The notes beneath the pieces are model-generated. The model was given only the letters and a program-made list of their open reading frames with translations, was not told the DNA's origin and did no database searches. Both the position numbers and the translations under genes were made by a program. Below are positions 51,145 through 59,459 of a stretch of DNA of 64,000 bases, piece by piece. The stretch spans positions 5,810,001 to 5,874,000 of the forward strand of contig NZ_CP029189.1 in NCBI RefSeq assembly GCF_008642275.1, given 5' to 3'. The DNA is from Streptomyces venezuelae (lineage in GTDB: Bacteria > Actinomycetota > Actinomycetes > Streptomycetales > Streptomycetaceae). The stretch's first letter is position 1, and each line of letters begins with the position of its first letter.

Positions 51145-53892
51145 CTACAGCCAGGTGCCGAAGCGGCGGACGTACCAGGTCTTCACGAGCTGGGTCAGCG
51201 TGCAGTACGCGAGCAGCACGCCGATCAGCCACGGGAAGTAGCCCGCCGGCAGGGCCACGAAGCCCAGCGCGGGAGCCAGCGGCGAGAAGGGCAGCCAGAG
51301 CCCCGTCAGGACCGCGAGGACGGTCGCCACCATCACCGGCCGGGAGGCGCGGGACTGGACGAAGGGGATCTTCCGGGTGCGGATCATGTGGACGATCAGG
51401 GTCTGGGAGAGCAGGCCCTCGACGAACCAGCCGGACTGGAAGAGGGACTGGCTCGCCTCGCTGTCCGCCGCGAAGACGTGCCACATGATCAGGAACATCG
51501 CGATGTCGAAGACCGAGCTGATCGGACCGATGGTGACCATGAAGCGGCCGATGCCCCTGGCGTCCCAGTTGCGGGGCTCGCGCAGGTACTCCTCGTCCAT
51601 CCGGTCCCACGGGGTGGCCAGCTGCGCGAGGTCGTAGACCAGGTTCTGGACCAGCAGCATGATCGCGAGCATCGGCTGGAAGGGGATGAAGGCGCTCGCC
51701 ACCAGGACCGAGAAGACGTTGCCGAAGTTCGACGACGCGGTCATCTTGATGTACTTGATCGTGTTGCCGAAGGTGGTCCGGCCCTGGACGACGCCCTGCT
51801 CCAGGACGGTCAGGTCCTTCTCCAGCAGGATGATGTCGGCCGACTCCTTGGCGATGTCCACGGCGGTGTCCACCGAGATGCCGACATCGGCGTCGCGCAG
51901 CGCGGCGGCGTCGTTGATGCCGTCGCCGAGGAACCCGACGGTGTGTCCGCCGGCCTGCAGGGCCCGGACGATCCGGGCCTTCTGGACCGGGTTGACCTTG
52001 GCGAAGACCGTCGTACGGGCGGCCAGCGCGCGCAGTTCGGTGTCGTCGAGGGCGTCGGTCCCGGGGCCGAGCACGACCTGTCCGACGTCGATGCCGACGT
52101 CGGCGCAGACCCGGGCGGCGACGAGCTCGTTGTCGCCGGTGACGACCTTGACCGCGATGCCCTTGTCGGCGAGGCCCGTCAGGGCCCGGGCGGCGTCGGC
52201 CTTCGGCGGGTCGAGGAAGGCGAGGAAGCCGACCAGCGTGAGACCGTCCTCGTCGGCGACCGTGTAGGTCTCGCGCGGGCTGTCCATCGTGCGGGTGGCG
52301 ACGGCGAGGACCCGCAGGCCACGGCGGTTGTTGTCCTCGGCGATCCGGGTGACCTGCCGCCGCAGCTGCTCGGTCAGCTCGACCGTCCCCGAGCCTTCGG
52401 CCGGGTGGGCCCCCTGACCGCGGTCCCTCATGTGGGTGCACCGGTCCAGGACCTCCTCCACGGCGCCCTTGGTGATCATGATGTGCTCGTGGCGGCCGAA
52501 GTCGCCGACCACGGAGTTGCGGTCCAGGACCACGGACATCCGGCGCCGGGCGAAGTCGAAGGGGATCTCGTCGACCATCGAGAACCGTGCGTCGACGACA
52601 ACCTCCTCGGCCTCGTCCACGCGGTCGATGACCGCCTGGTCCATCAGGTTCCGCAGGCCGGTCTGGAAACGCGAGTTGAGGTAGCCGTACTCCAGCACCT
52701 CGTCGTCCTCGTCCCCGTGCACGTCCAGGTAGCGGTCCAGGACGATCCGGTCCTCGGTGAGGGTGCCGGTCTTGTCCGTGCAGAGCACGTCCATCGCGCC
52801 CAGGTTCTGGATCGCGTCGAGCCGCTTGACGACGACCTTGCGCCGGGACATGGCGACCGCGCCGCGCGCCAGGTTGGCGGAGACCACCATCGGCAGCATC
52901 TCGGGGGTCAGCCCTACGGCGACGGCGACGCCGAAGAGGAAGGCCTCGTCCCAGTCGCCCTTGGTCAGGCCGTTGACCATGAAGACGACGGGGACCATGA
53001 CCAGCATGAAGCGGATCAGCAGGAAGCTGACCTTGCGCACACCCGTGTCGAAGTTGGTCCGAGGGCGCTCACCGACGAGCGAGCCGGCCATCGAGCCGAA
53101 GTAGGTGTCGGCGCCGGTGGCGACCACGATCCCGGTGGCGGTGCCCGAGGTGACCGAGGTGCCCATCAGGGCCAGGTTGTCGGCGTCCACGGGGTCGGAG
53201 GTCTCCTGCTGGCCGAGGTCCGGCGCCCGCGTGTCGGCCTTGGCCACCGGCAGGGACTCGCCGGACAGCGCGGCCTGGCTGACGCCCAGGTCCTTGGCCG
53301 TGACGATCCGCAGGTCGGCCGGGATCAGGTCGCCGGCCGCCAGCCTGACCACGTCGCCCGGCACCACCTGGTCCATGGGCACCTCGAACGTGGTGGGCGC
53401 GCAGCCGCTGCCGGCCCGGCGCTGCACCGCGCAGGTGGTGGTGACGAGCTTCCTGAGCGCGTCGGCGGCGCGGCCCGAGCGGAACTCCTGCCAGAAGCGC
53501 AGCAGACCGCTGATCCCCACCATCACGGAGAGGATGACGACGCCCGGATCCCCGGGGTCCTGCCAGTACATGACCGCCGCCAGGAAGACCAGGACGGCGA
53601 TGAACGGGTTCCCGTACGCCTTCACCAGCTGGAGGTACCAGCGGGGGGCGCGCTCGTGGGCGACGGTGTTGGAGCCGTGCCGCTCCAGGCGCAGCGCGGC
53701 TTCGGCGGCGGTGAGGCCGGCCGTGGAGGTGTCCACCTCCTGCAGGACCTGGACGCCCGGGCGGGCGCTGATCCCGGCGAGGCGCTCGCCGACGAGCCGG
53801 GTCCGGGCCTGGAGCTCGGCGGCCCTGCGCTCGCGGCGGGAGGGGCCCGGCGGTGCCAGCGTGGCCGGGGTACGGGGGGTGAGCATGGTCAT
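51145..53892 (-). CDS. mgtA: Mg2+-translocating P-type ATPase (P3B)
   Basis: 915 residues from ATG 53892 (GGAGGGAGG 8 nt upstream); longer frames to 54078 are rejected. Order: cytosolic N-terminus, first helix pair, actuator domain with LSGESLPVAK (TGE-type motif), phosphorylation site D373-KTGTLTED, GDGINDAAAL hinge, and a six-helix C-terminal half. The length matches MgtA/MgtB. It imports Mg2+ with ATP, normally when magnesium is scarce. It lies between ngcG and rok7B7. A 257-nt leader with a small upstream ORF precedes it. Confidence 0.93.
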   Translation of the reverse strand: MTMLTPRTPATLAPPGPSRRERRAAELQARTRLVGERLAGISARPGVQVLQEVDTSTAGLTAAEAALRLERHGSNTVAHERAPRWYLQLVKAYGNPFIAVLVFLAAVMYWQDPGDPGVVILSVMVGISGLLRFWQEFRSGRAADALRKLVTTTCAVQRRAGSGCAPTTFEVPMDQVVPGDVVRLAAGDLIPADLRIVTAKDLGVSQAALSGESLPVAKADTRAPDLGQQETSDPVDADNLALMGTSVTSGTATGIVVATGADTYFGSMAGSLVGERPRTNFDTGVRKVSFLLIRFMLVMVPVVFMVNGLTKGDWDEAFLFGVAVAVGLTPEMLPMVVSANLARGAVAMSRRKVVVKRLDAIQNLGAMDVLCTDKTGTLTEDRIVLDRYLDVHGDEDDEVLEYGYLNSRFQTGLRNLMDQAVIDRVDEAEEVVVDARFSMVDEIPFDFARRRMSVVLDRNSVVGDFGRHEHIMITKGAVEEVLDRCTHMRDRGQGAHPAEGSGTVELTEQLRRQVTRIAEDNNRRGLRVLAVATRTMDSPRETYTVADEDGLTLVGFLAFLDPPKADAARALTGLADKGIAVKVVTGDNELVAARVCADVGIDVGQVVLGPGTDALDDTELRALAARTTVFAKVNPVQKARIVRALQAGGHTVGFLGDGINDAAALRDADVGISVDTAVDIAKESADIILLEKDLTVLEQGVVQGRTTFGNTIKYIKMTASSNFGNVFSVLVASAFIPFQPMLAIMLLVQNLVYDLAQLATPWDRMDEEYLREPRNWDARGIGRFMVTIGPISSVFDIAMFLIMWHVFAADSEASQSLFQSGWFVEGLLSQTLIVHMIRTRKIPFVQSRASRPVMVATVLAVLTGLWLPFSPLAPALGFVALPAGYFPWLIGVLLAYCTLTQLVKTWYVRRFGTWL

Positions 53893-54487
53893 GACGAATA
53901 CCTCCCTCCACGGTGTCCGGGCAGCACGGAGCCGCGCGGTCACGTGGAGTGATCGGGGTGCGGCGTGCGGGGACCACGATGGGCCGCGGGCACGCCGACG
54001 GGCATGGATGACGCACGCCCGGCGGAGTTGGCAGGGCATGCGGAAGGAAGGGAGTGTGGAAGGAAGAACGCGCAGCAACGCGAGCGCGCACGGGCACAGC
54101 GGTCCACCGCTGCCGTGCGTACGCAGGGAAAGGTCAGCCGGTCACAAGGTCAGCCGACGAGAGCGCTGCAAGGACTTCGATCGGGACTCATCCCGAACAC
54201 CTCCTTGCGCAGCGCGGTCATTACGAAACGCCCGATCCGGCCGGAAAGGCCACAGATGATCGGCGTCCCAGCGACCGTAACACGAACCAGGGAGCCGCTT
54301 CTCTCCCCCTTTAGGTCAGTAGCGGCCGTTTCATGCCGCGTCAGCCTCTTGACGTCTGGATGCGCAAAGGCTCGACTTAAGGTTCACAAGTTGGAGAGAT
54401 GCCGGGGTCTCGGAGCGTGAAGCCGTGACGCGCCCCCGGCCGGGGGGCGACGGCTCGCCGTCGCTAATGGGCAGGAGTGGATGAGTC
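53893..54487. promoter_or_regulatory. 595-bp divergent region between mgtA and rok7B7
   Basis: On the minus strand it holds the mgtA leader with a small ORF (54150-54191) and, over the end of that ORF, two direct copies of CGGCTGACC 16 nt apart (54132-54140, 54148-54156). The 250 nt between that ORF and mgtA contain several short inverted repeats. I see no M-box riboswitch consensus. On the plus side TTGACG at 54349 could be a rok7B7 -35 box, but no convincing -10 follows at the right distance. Confidence 0.5.
54150..54191 (-). CDS. candidate leader peptide of mgtA, 13 aa
   Basis: MSPDRSPCSALVG followed by TGA, with a near-perfect ribosome site AGGAGG 8 nt upstream of its ATG. The strong site and short length are typical of translated leader peptides. 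The Pro/Asp-rich start (SPDRSP) recalls the EPDP start of enterobacterial MgtL, whose ribosomes drop off at low Mg2+. The likeness is in composition and position, not in alignment. Confidence 0.5.
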   Translation of the reverse strand: MSPDRSPCSALVG

Positions 54488-55702
54488 GTGCAGACTCCCG
54501 GATCGCAGTCGTCGCTGCACCGCGCGAATCTCGAACGGGTCGTGCGGGCGGTGCGGCTCGCGGGATCGCTGACCCAGGCGGAGATCGCCCGCGCCACCGG
54601 ACTGTCGGCGGCCACGGTCTCCAACATCGTCCGGGAGCTGAAGGACGGCGGGACCGTCGAGGTCACCGACACCTCGGCCGGCGGCCGCCGGGCGCGCAGC
54701 GTCTCGCTCAGCGGGGACGCGGGGATCGTGATCGGCGTCGACTTCGGCCACACCCATCTGCGGGTGGCGGTGGGGAACCTGGCCCACCAGGTGCTCGCCG
54801 AGGAGTCCGAGCCCCTGGACGTCGACGCGTCCTGGGCGGACGGCTTCGACCGGGCGGAGGCCCTGGTCGGACGGCTGATCGCGGACATCGGCGTGGGGCT
54901 GGAGAAGGTGATCGGCGTCGGGCTCGGCGTGCCCGGCCCGATCGACGTGGAGTCCGGGACCCTGGGCTCGACCGCGATCCTGCCGGGCTGGGCGGGCATC
55001 AACCCCCGCCAGGAGCTCTCGCAGCGCCTCGGGGTGCCCGTGTACGTGGACAACGACGCGAACCTCGGCGCCCTCGGTGAACTCGTTTGGGGGAGCGGGC
55101 GGGGGGTGAAGGACCTGGCCTACATCAAGGTGGCCAGCGGCGTCGGCGCGGGCCTCGTGATCAACGGCCAGATCTACCGCGGACCCGGTGGCACGGCGGG
55201 GGAGATCGGGCACATCACCCTGGACGAATCGGGCCCGGTCTGCCGCTGCGGCAACCGCGGCTGCCTGGAGACCTTCGCGGCCGCCCGGTACGTGCTGCCG
55301 CTGCTCCAGGGCACGCACGGCCCGGAGTTGACGATGGAGCGGGTGGTCGAACTGGCCAGGGAGGGGGACCCGGGCTGCCGCCGGGTGATCACGGACGTGG
55401 GCCGGCACATCGGCAGCGGCGTGGCCAGTCTGTGCAACCTCCTGAACCCCAGCCGGGTGGTGCTGGGCGGCTCGCTGGCGGAGGCGGGCGAACTGGTCCT
55501 CGCCCCCATCCGCGAATCGGTGGGGAGGTACGCGATCCCCAGCGCGGCCCGGCAGTTGTCGGTGCTCACGGGCAACCTGGGCGGACGGGCCGAGGTCCTG
55601 GGCGCACTGGCGCTCGTCCTCAGCGAGATGGGCGATTCGACACTTTTGTCAGATCATGGAAGTGGAGTGCGAGCTCCAGCCGTCTTGTCTTCAGGTAGAT
55701 AA
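54488..55702 (+). CDS. rok7B7: ROK family transcriptional regulator Rok7B7
   Basis: 404 residues from GTG. The N-terminal winged HTH (LTQAEIARATGLSAATVSNIVRELKDGG) precedes a ROK sugar-kinase-like domain with the zinc motif CRCGNRGCLE. The ATP-type DxGxT stretch is VDFGHTH, so kinase activity may be lost. The gene lies between the ngc operon and xylFGH, as rok7B7 does in S. coelicolor, where it controls xylose transport, carbon catabolite control and antibiotic production. It probably acts on the xylF promoter just downstream. Confidence 0.88.
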   Translation: MQTPGSQSSLHRANLERVVRAVRLAGSLTQAEIARATGLSAATVSNIVRELKDGGTVEVTDTSAGGRRARSVSLSGDAGIVIGVDFGHTHLRVAVGNLAHQVLAEESEPLDVDASWADGFDRAEALVGRLIADIGVGLEKVIGVGLGVPGPIDVESGTLGSTAILPGWAGINPRQELSQRLGVPVYVDNDANLGALGELVWGSGRGVKDLAYIKVASGVGAGLVINGQIYRGPGGTAGEIGHITLDESGPVCRCGNRGCLETFAAARYVLPLLQGTHGPELTMERVVELAREGDPGCRRVITDVGRHIGSGVASLCNLLNPSRVVLGGSLAEAGELVLAPIRESVGRYAIPSAARQLSVLTGNLGGRAEVLGALALVLSEMGDSTLLSDHGSGVRAPAVLSSGR

Positions 55703-55727
55703 CGAATGGCACCGTTGTCATCTCGTT
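55701..55727 (+). promoter_or_regulatory. inverted repeat before xylF
   Basis: AACGA (55701-55705) and TCGTT (55723-55727) form a spaced inverted repeat 93 nt before the xylF start, with TTGTCA between them. A possible Rok7B7 operator; the arms are short. Confidence 0.35.
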
Positions 55728-55819
55728 AAGAATTCACTCCTTGACGGCAAAACGCGGCCGGGGTTGACTCACATCCACCTCGGCCGCGCCGCTGCGGCCT
55801 CGTCAGGGAGGTTCAAGTA

Positions 55820-56932
55820 ATGAACACGCGTATGCGCAGAGCCGCCGTAGCTGTCGCCGCTGGTGCCATGGCCGTTTCGCTCGCCGCCTGTGGCAGTGCG
55901 AAGGAGGCCGGCGACACGACGAAGGCGTCCTCCGGCGCTGCCAAGGGCGATGCGATCAAGGTCGGTCTGCTCCTGCCGGAGAACCAGACCGCGCGTTACG
56001 AGAAGTTCGACAAGCCGCTGATCGAGAAGAAGGTCGCCGAGCTCACCGGCGGCAAGGGCGAGGTCGTCTACGCCAACGCCAAGCAGGACGCGACCACGCA
56101 GAACTCCCAGGTCGACACGATGATCACCAACAAGGTGGACGTCCTGATCATCGACGCGGTGGACTCCAAGGCCATCGCCGGCTCGGTCAAGAAGGCCAAG
56201 GACGCCGGCATCCCGGTCGTCTCCTACGACCGCCTGGCCGAGGGCCCGATCGACGCGTACACCTCCTTCGACAACGAAGAGGTCGGCAAGGTCCAGGGCA
56301 AGGCCCTCCTGGAGGCGCTGGGCGACAAGGCCAAGGACGGCCAGATCGTCATGATGAACGGTTCGGTCACCGACCCGAACGCCAAGCTCTTCAAGTCCGG
56401 TGCGCACTCCGAGCTCGACGGCAAGGTGAACGTCGGCAAGGAGTACGACACCGTCGAGTGGAAGCCGGAGAACGCCAACACCAACATGGCGGCCGCGCTC
56501 TCCGCGCTCGGCAAGGACAAGGTCATCGGCGTCTACTCCGCCAACGACGGCATGGCCGGCGGCATCATCACCGCCCTCAAGGCCGCCGGCGTCTCCCCCC
56601 TGCCGCCGGTCACCGGCCAGGACGCCGAGCTCGCCGGTGTGCAGCGGATCGTCGCGGGTGAGCAGTTCATGAGCGTCTACAAGCCGTACGCCCCCGAGGC
56701 CGAGGCCGCGGCGAAGATGGCCGTCGCCCTCGCCAAGGGCGGCAAGCCCGAGGGCACCACGTCCACGGTCGACAGCCCGACCGCCAAGGGCGTCCCCTCG
56801 GTCCTGATCCCGGTCGTCTCGCTGACCAAGGCCAACATCAAGGACACCGTCGTCAAGGACGGCGTCTACTCGGTGGACGAGATCTGCACCGACAAGTACG
56901 CGGCGGCCTGCGCCGCGGCCGGCCTGAAGTAG
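55820..56932 (+). CDS. xylF: xylose-type ABC transporter substrate-binding lipoprotein
   Basis: 370 residues. Lipoprotein signal ending in SLAAC-24. A periplasmic-binding-protein type I fold (KVGLLLPENQTARYEKFD, TMITNKVDVLIIDAVDSKAI, VIGVYSANDGMAGG) as in XylF/RbsB. It binds a monosaccharide, probably xylose, at the cell surface and hands it to XylH. First gene of xylFGH, separated from xylG by two intercistronic hairpins that may raise its level over the other subunits. Confidence 0.9.
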   Translation: MNTRMRRAAVAVAAGAMAVSLAACGSAKEAGDTTKASSGAAKGDAIKVGLLLPENQTARYEKFDKPLIEKKVAELTGGKGEVVYANAKQDATTQNSQVDTMITNKVDVLIIDAVDSKAIAGSVKKAKDAGIPVVSYDRLAEGPIDAYTSFDNEEVGKVQGKALLEALGDKAKDGQIVMMNGSVTDPNAKLFKSGAHSELDGKVNVGKEYDTVEWKPENANTNMAAALSALGKDKVIGVYSANDGMAGGIITALKAAGVSPLPPVTGQDAELAGVQRIVAGEQFMSVYKPYAPEAEAAAKMAVALAKGGKPEGTTSTVDSPTAKGVPSVLIPVVSLTKANIKDTVVKDGVYSVDEICTDKYAAACAAAGLK

Positions 56933-56940
56933 CGGCCCCC

Positions 56941-57018
56941 GCCGCCTCTCCCCGAGGCGGCCCCACGTACCTGACCGGCGCCCCGCCCCTCTCTCCCCGC
57001 CACCCGGCGGGGCGCCGG
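56941..57018 (+). terminator. two hairpins between xylF and xylG
   Basis: GCCGCCTC/GAGGCGGC (56941-56961) and a perfect 13-bp stem CCGGCGCCCCGCC/GGCGGGGCGCCGG (56975-56987, 57006-57018). Placed inside an operon, they likely act as partial terminators or 3' stabilisers of the xylF message. Confidence 0.7.
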
Positions 57019-57100
57019 GCAGAAACGTTCCCCCATTCGCCCCGCTCCTGCTCTTCTGCACGACATCCCCGCCGGTCAGGCGGCGAAGGAGATGGTTCAT

Positions 57101-57880
57101 GTGTCCGCTGCGCCCGTGCTGGCGTTGCGAGGGGTCTCGAAGCGGTTCGGCGCCGTTCAGGCCCTGACCGACGTAGAACTCGAGATCCACTCCGGTGAAG
57201 TGGTCGCCCTGGTCGGCGACAACGGTGCCGGCAAGTCCACGCTGGTCAAGACGATCGCCGGCGTGCACCCCATCGATGACGGAGTCATCGAGTGGGAGGG
57301 GCGCCCGGTTTCCATCGGCAAGCCCCACGACGCCCAGAACCTGGGCATCGCGACGGTCTACCAGGACCTGGCGCTGTGCGACAACATCGATGTCGTCGGC
57401 AACCTCTTCCTCGGCCGGGAGCTCAAGAAGTTCGGCGTCCTCGACGAGGTGGAGATGGAGCGGCGCGCCCGCGAGCTCCTGACCACCCTGTCCATCCGGA
57501 TCCCCAGCGTCCGGATTCCCATCGCGTCCCTGTCCGGCGGCCAGCGCCAGACCGTGGCGATCGCGCGTTCCATGCTGGGCGAGCCCCAGCTCGTCATCCT
57601 CGACGAGCCCACCGCCGCCCTCGGCGTCGAGCAGACCGCACAGGTCCTCGACCTGGTGGAGCGGCTGCGTGAGCGCGGCCACGCCGTCATCCTCATCAGC
57701 CACAACATGGCCGATGTGAAGGCCGTCGCCGACAAGGTGGCGGTTCTGCGGCTGGGCCGCAACAACGGTGTCTTCAACGTCGCCGACACCTCGCAGGAAG
57801 AGATCATCTCCGCCATCACCGGTGCCACGGACAACGCCGTGACCCGCCGGGCGGCCCGCACCTCGGAGGCCGGCAAGTGA
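57101..57880 (+). CDS. xylG: sugar ABC transporter ATP-binding protein
   Basis: 259 residues from GTG 57101 (AAGGAG 9 nt upstream; the ATG at 57092 touches that site). One ABC domain: Walker A GDNGAGKST, signature LSGGQRQTVAIARSM, Walker B LVILDEPTAALG and H-loop LISHNM. XylG of E. coli has two tandem domains; single-domain forms like this one work as homodimers in actinobacteria. The stop overlaps the next start (GTGA). Confidence 0.92.
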   Translation: MSAAPVLALRGVSKRFGAVQALTDVELEIHSGEVVALVGDNGAGKSTLVKTIAGVHPIDDGVIEWEGRPVSIGKPHDAQNLGIATVYQDLALCDNIDVVGNLFLGRELKKFGVLDEVEMERRARELLTTLSIRIPSVRIPIASLSGGQRQTVAIARSMLGEPQLVILDEPTAALGVEQTAQVLDLVERLRERGHAVILISHNMADVKAVADKVAVLRLGRNNGVFNVADTSQEEIISAITGATDNAVTRRAARTSEAGK

Positions 57881-59196
57881 GCACCCAGAACCCTGCCACC
57901 GGTCCACTGGACAAGGGCTCGGTCGACCAGCAGGAGCACGTCGACCCGGTCAACCCCGCGGCCGCGCACGACGCGATCCCGGCCGTGGACCCCCGCCTGC
58001 TCGTCCGCGAGGAGGGCCTCGCCGGGTACGTGGGCGAGTTCAAGCGCAAGATGAAGGCCGGCGACCTGGGCTCCCTCCCGGTCGTCATCGGCCTGATCGT
58101 CATCTGGTCGATCTTCCAGGGGCTGAACTCGAACTTCCTCTCCCCGGAGAACCTGACCAACATCGCGATCACGATGACCGGCACCGGCATGATCGCCATC
58201 GGCATCATCTTCGTGCTGCTGCTCGGTGAGATCGACCTCTCGGTCGGCTCGGTCAGCGGTGTGTCGGGTGCGATCGTCGCCGTCCTCGCCGTCACCCACG
58301 GCGTGAACGAATGGCTGGCCATCGTCGCGGCCGTCGTGGGAGGCGCCCTGATCGGCTGCATCCACGGCTTCTTCTTCGCCAAGGTCGGCGCCCCGGCCTT
58401 CGCCGTCACCCTGTCGGGCCTGCTCTTCTGGCTCGGCGCGATGCTGCAGATCCTCGGCAGCAACGGCACGATCAACATCGACTCCGACGGTGTGGTCGGC
58501 CAGCTGACCACGTACTTCTTCTCGGACGTGGCCGTCGCCTACGGTCTGGCCGCGCTCGCGGTGGCCGGCTACTTCCTCGCGGCCTTCCTCGACGCGAGGC
58601 GCCGTGAGGCGGCGGGGATGCCCTCGCGGCCCCTCACCGAGATCCTGCTGCGCACCGGCCTGCTCGCGCTGTGCGCCTTCGGTCCCGCCGTGCTGTTCAA
58701 CCAGTACAAGGGCCTGCCGCTCGCGGTGGTGCTCTTCCTGCTGGCCCTGGTCGTCACGGACTTCCTGCTGCGCCGCACGACCTTCGGACGGAACGTCTTC
58801 GCACTGGGCGGCAGCGTCGAGGCCTCCCGCCGCGCGGGCATCAACGTCACCCGGATCCGCATCACCGTCTTCGCGATCTCCAGCACCTTCGCCGCCATCG
58901 GCGGCCTGTTCTGGGCCTCCAAGATCGCGGCGGCCAACCAGAGCGCCGGCGCCGGCGACCTGCTGATGAACGTCATCGCGGCGGCCGTCATCGGCGGCAC
59001 CAGCCTCTTCGGCGGCCGGGGCCGGACCTGGAACGCCCTCCTCGGCGTCATGGTCATCGTCTCGATCCAGTACGGTCTGGCTCTGGAAGGCATCGCGACG
59101 CCGATCCAGTACATGATCACCGGCGCGGTGCTGCTGGCGACCGTGGTGATCGACTCGGTGACGCGCAAGACCCAGAAGACGGCCGGACGCGCCTGA
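57877..59196 (+). CDS. xylH: sugar ABC transporter permease
   Basis: 439 residues, GTG start overlapping xylG. A ~65-residue cytosolic N-terminus precedes ten or more membrane helices (VVIGLIVIWSIFQGL, GMIAIGIIFVLLLGEIDLSVGSVSGVSG). LLLGEIDLSVGSV and GRNVFALGGSVEASRRAGIN are the BPD_transp_2 hallmarks. It forms the membrane channel of the xylose-type importer. A perfect terminator follows. Confidence 0.92.
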   Translation: MSTQNPATGPLDKGSVDQQEHVDPVNPAAAHDAIPAVDPRLLVREEGLAGYVGEFKRKMKAGDLGSLPVVIGLIVIWSIFQGLNSNFLSPENLTNIAITMTGTGMIAIGIIFVLLLGEIDLSVGSVSGVSGAIVAVLAVTHGVNEWLAIVAAVVGGALIGCIHGFFFAKVGAPAFAVTLSGLLFWLGAMLQILGSNGTINIDSDGVVGQLTTYFFSDVAVAYGLAALAVAGYFLAAFLDARRREAAGMPSRPLTEILLRTGLLALCAFGPAVLFNQYKGLPLAVVLFLLALVVTDFLLRRTTFGRNVFALGGSVEASRRAGINVTRIRITVFAISSTFAAIGGLFWASKIAAANQSAGAGDLLMNVIAAAVIGGTSLFGGRGRTWNALLGVMVIVSIQYGLALEGIATPIQYMITGAVLLATVVIDSVTRKTQKTAGRA

Positions 59197-59249
59197 CCGT
59201 GCGTCCGACCGCCCGCCGGAGTGACCTCCGGCGGTAAGACCGGTCACAG

Positions 59250-59280
59250 TGCCCGGCGCCACTTCTCGTGGCGCCGGGCA
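59250..59280 (+). terminator. xylFGH terminator
   Basis: Perfect 13-bp stem TGCCCGGCGCCAC / GTGGCGCCGGGCA with a 5-nt loop (TTCTC), 54 nt after xylH. Confidence 0.9.
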
Positions 59281-59459
59281 TCTGTGCGTGCATGTACGAG
59301 GTACTCATGTGCGGGTATACGCCCGTATGTGATGTGTGGCCGTCAGGTCGTGCGTACATGTATGACAAAGGTGTGACTCCCTCGGGACGGCCCGATGACC
59401 GTGCCCGGGGGCGGAACATTAGACTCGACAGACCAGCAAGCAACTGCAAGGAGGCACGG

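Noticed and set aside
57092..57100. ATG 57092 as xylG start
   Set aside because: It directly follows the AAGGAG ribosome site with no spacing; GTG 57101 has a 9-nt spacing.
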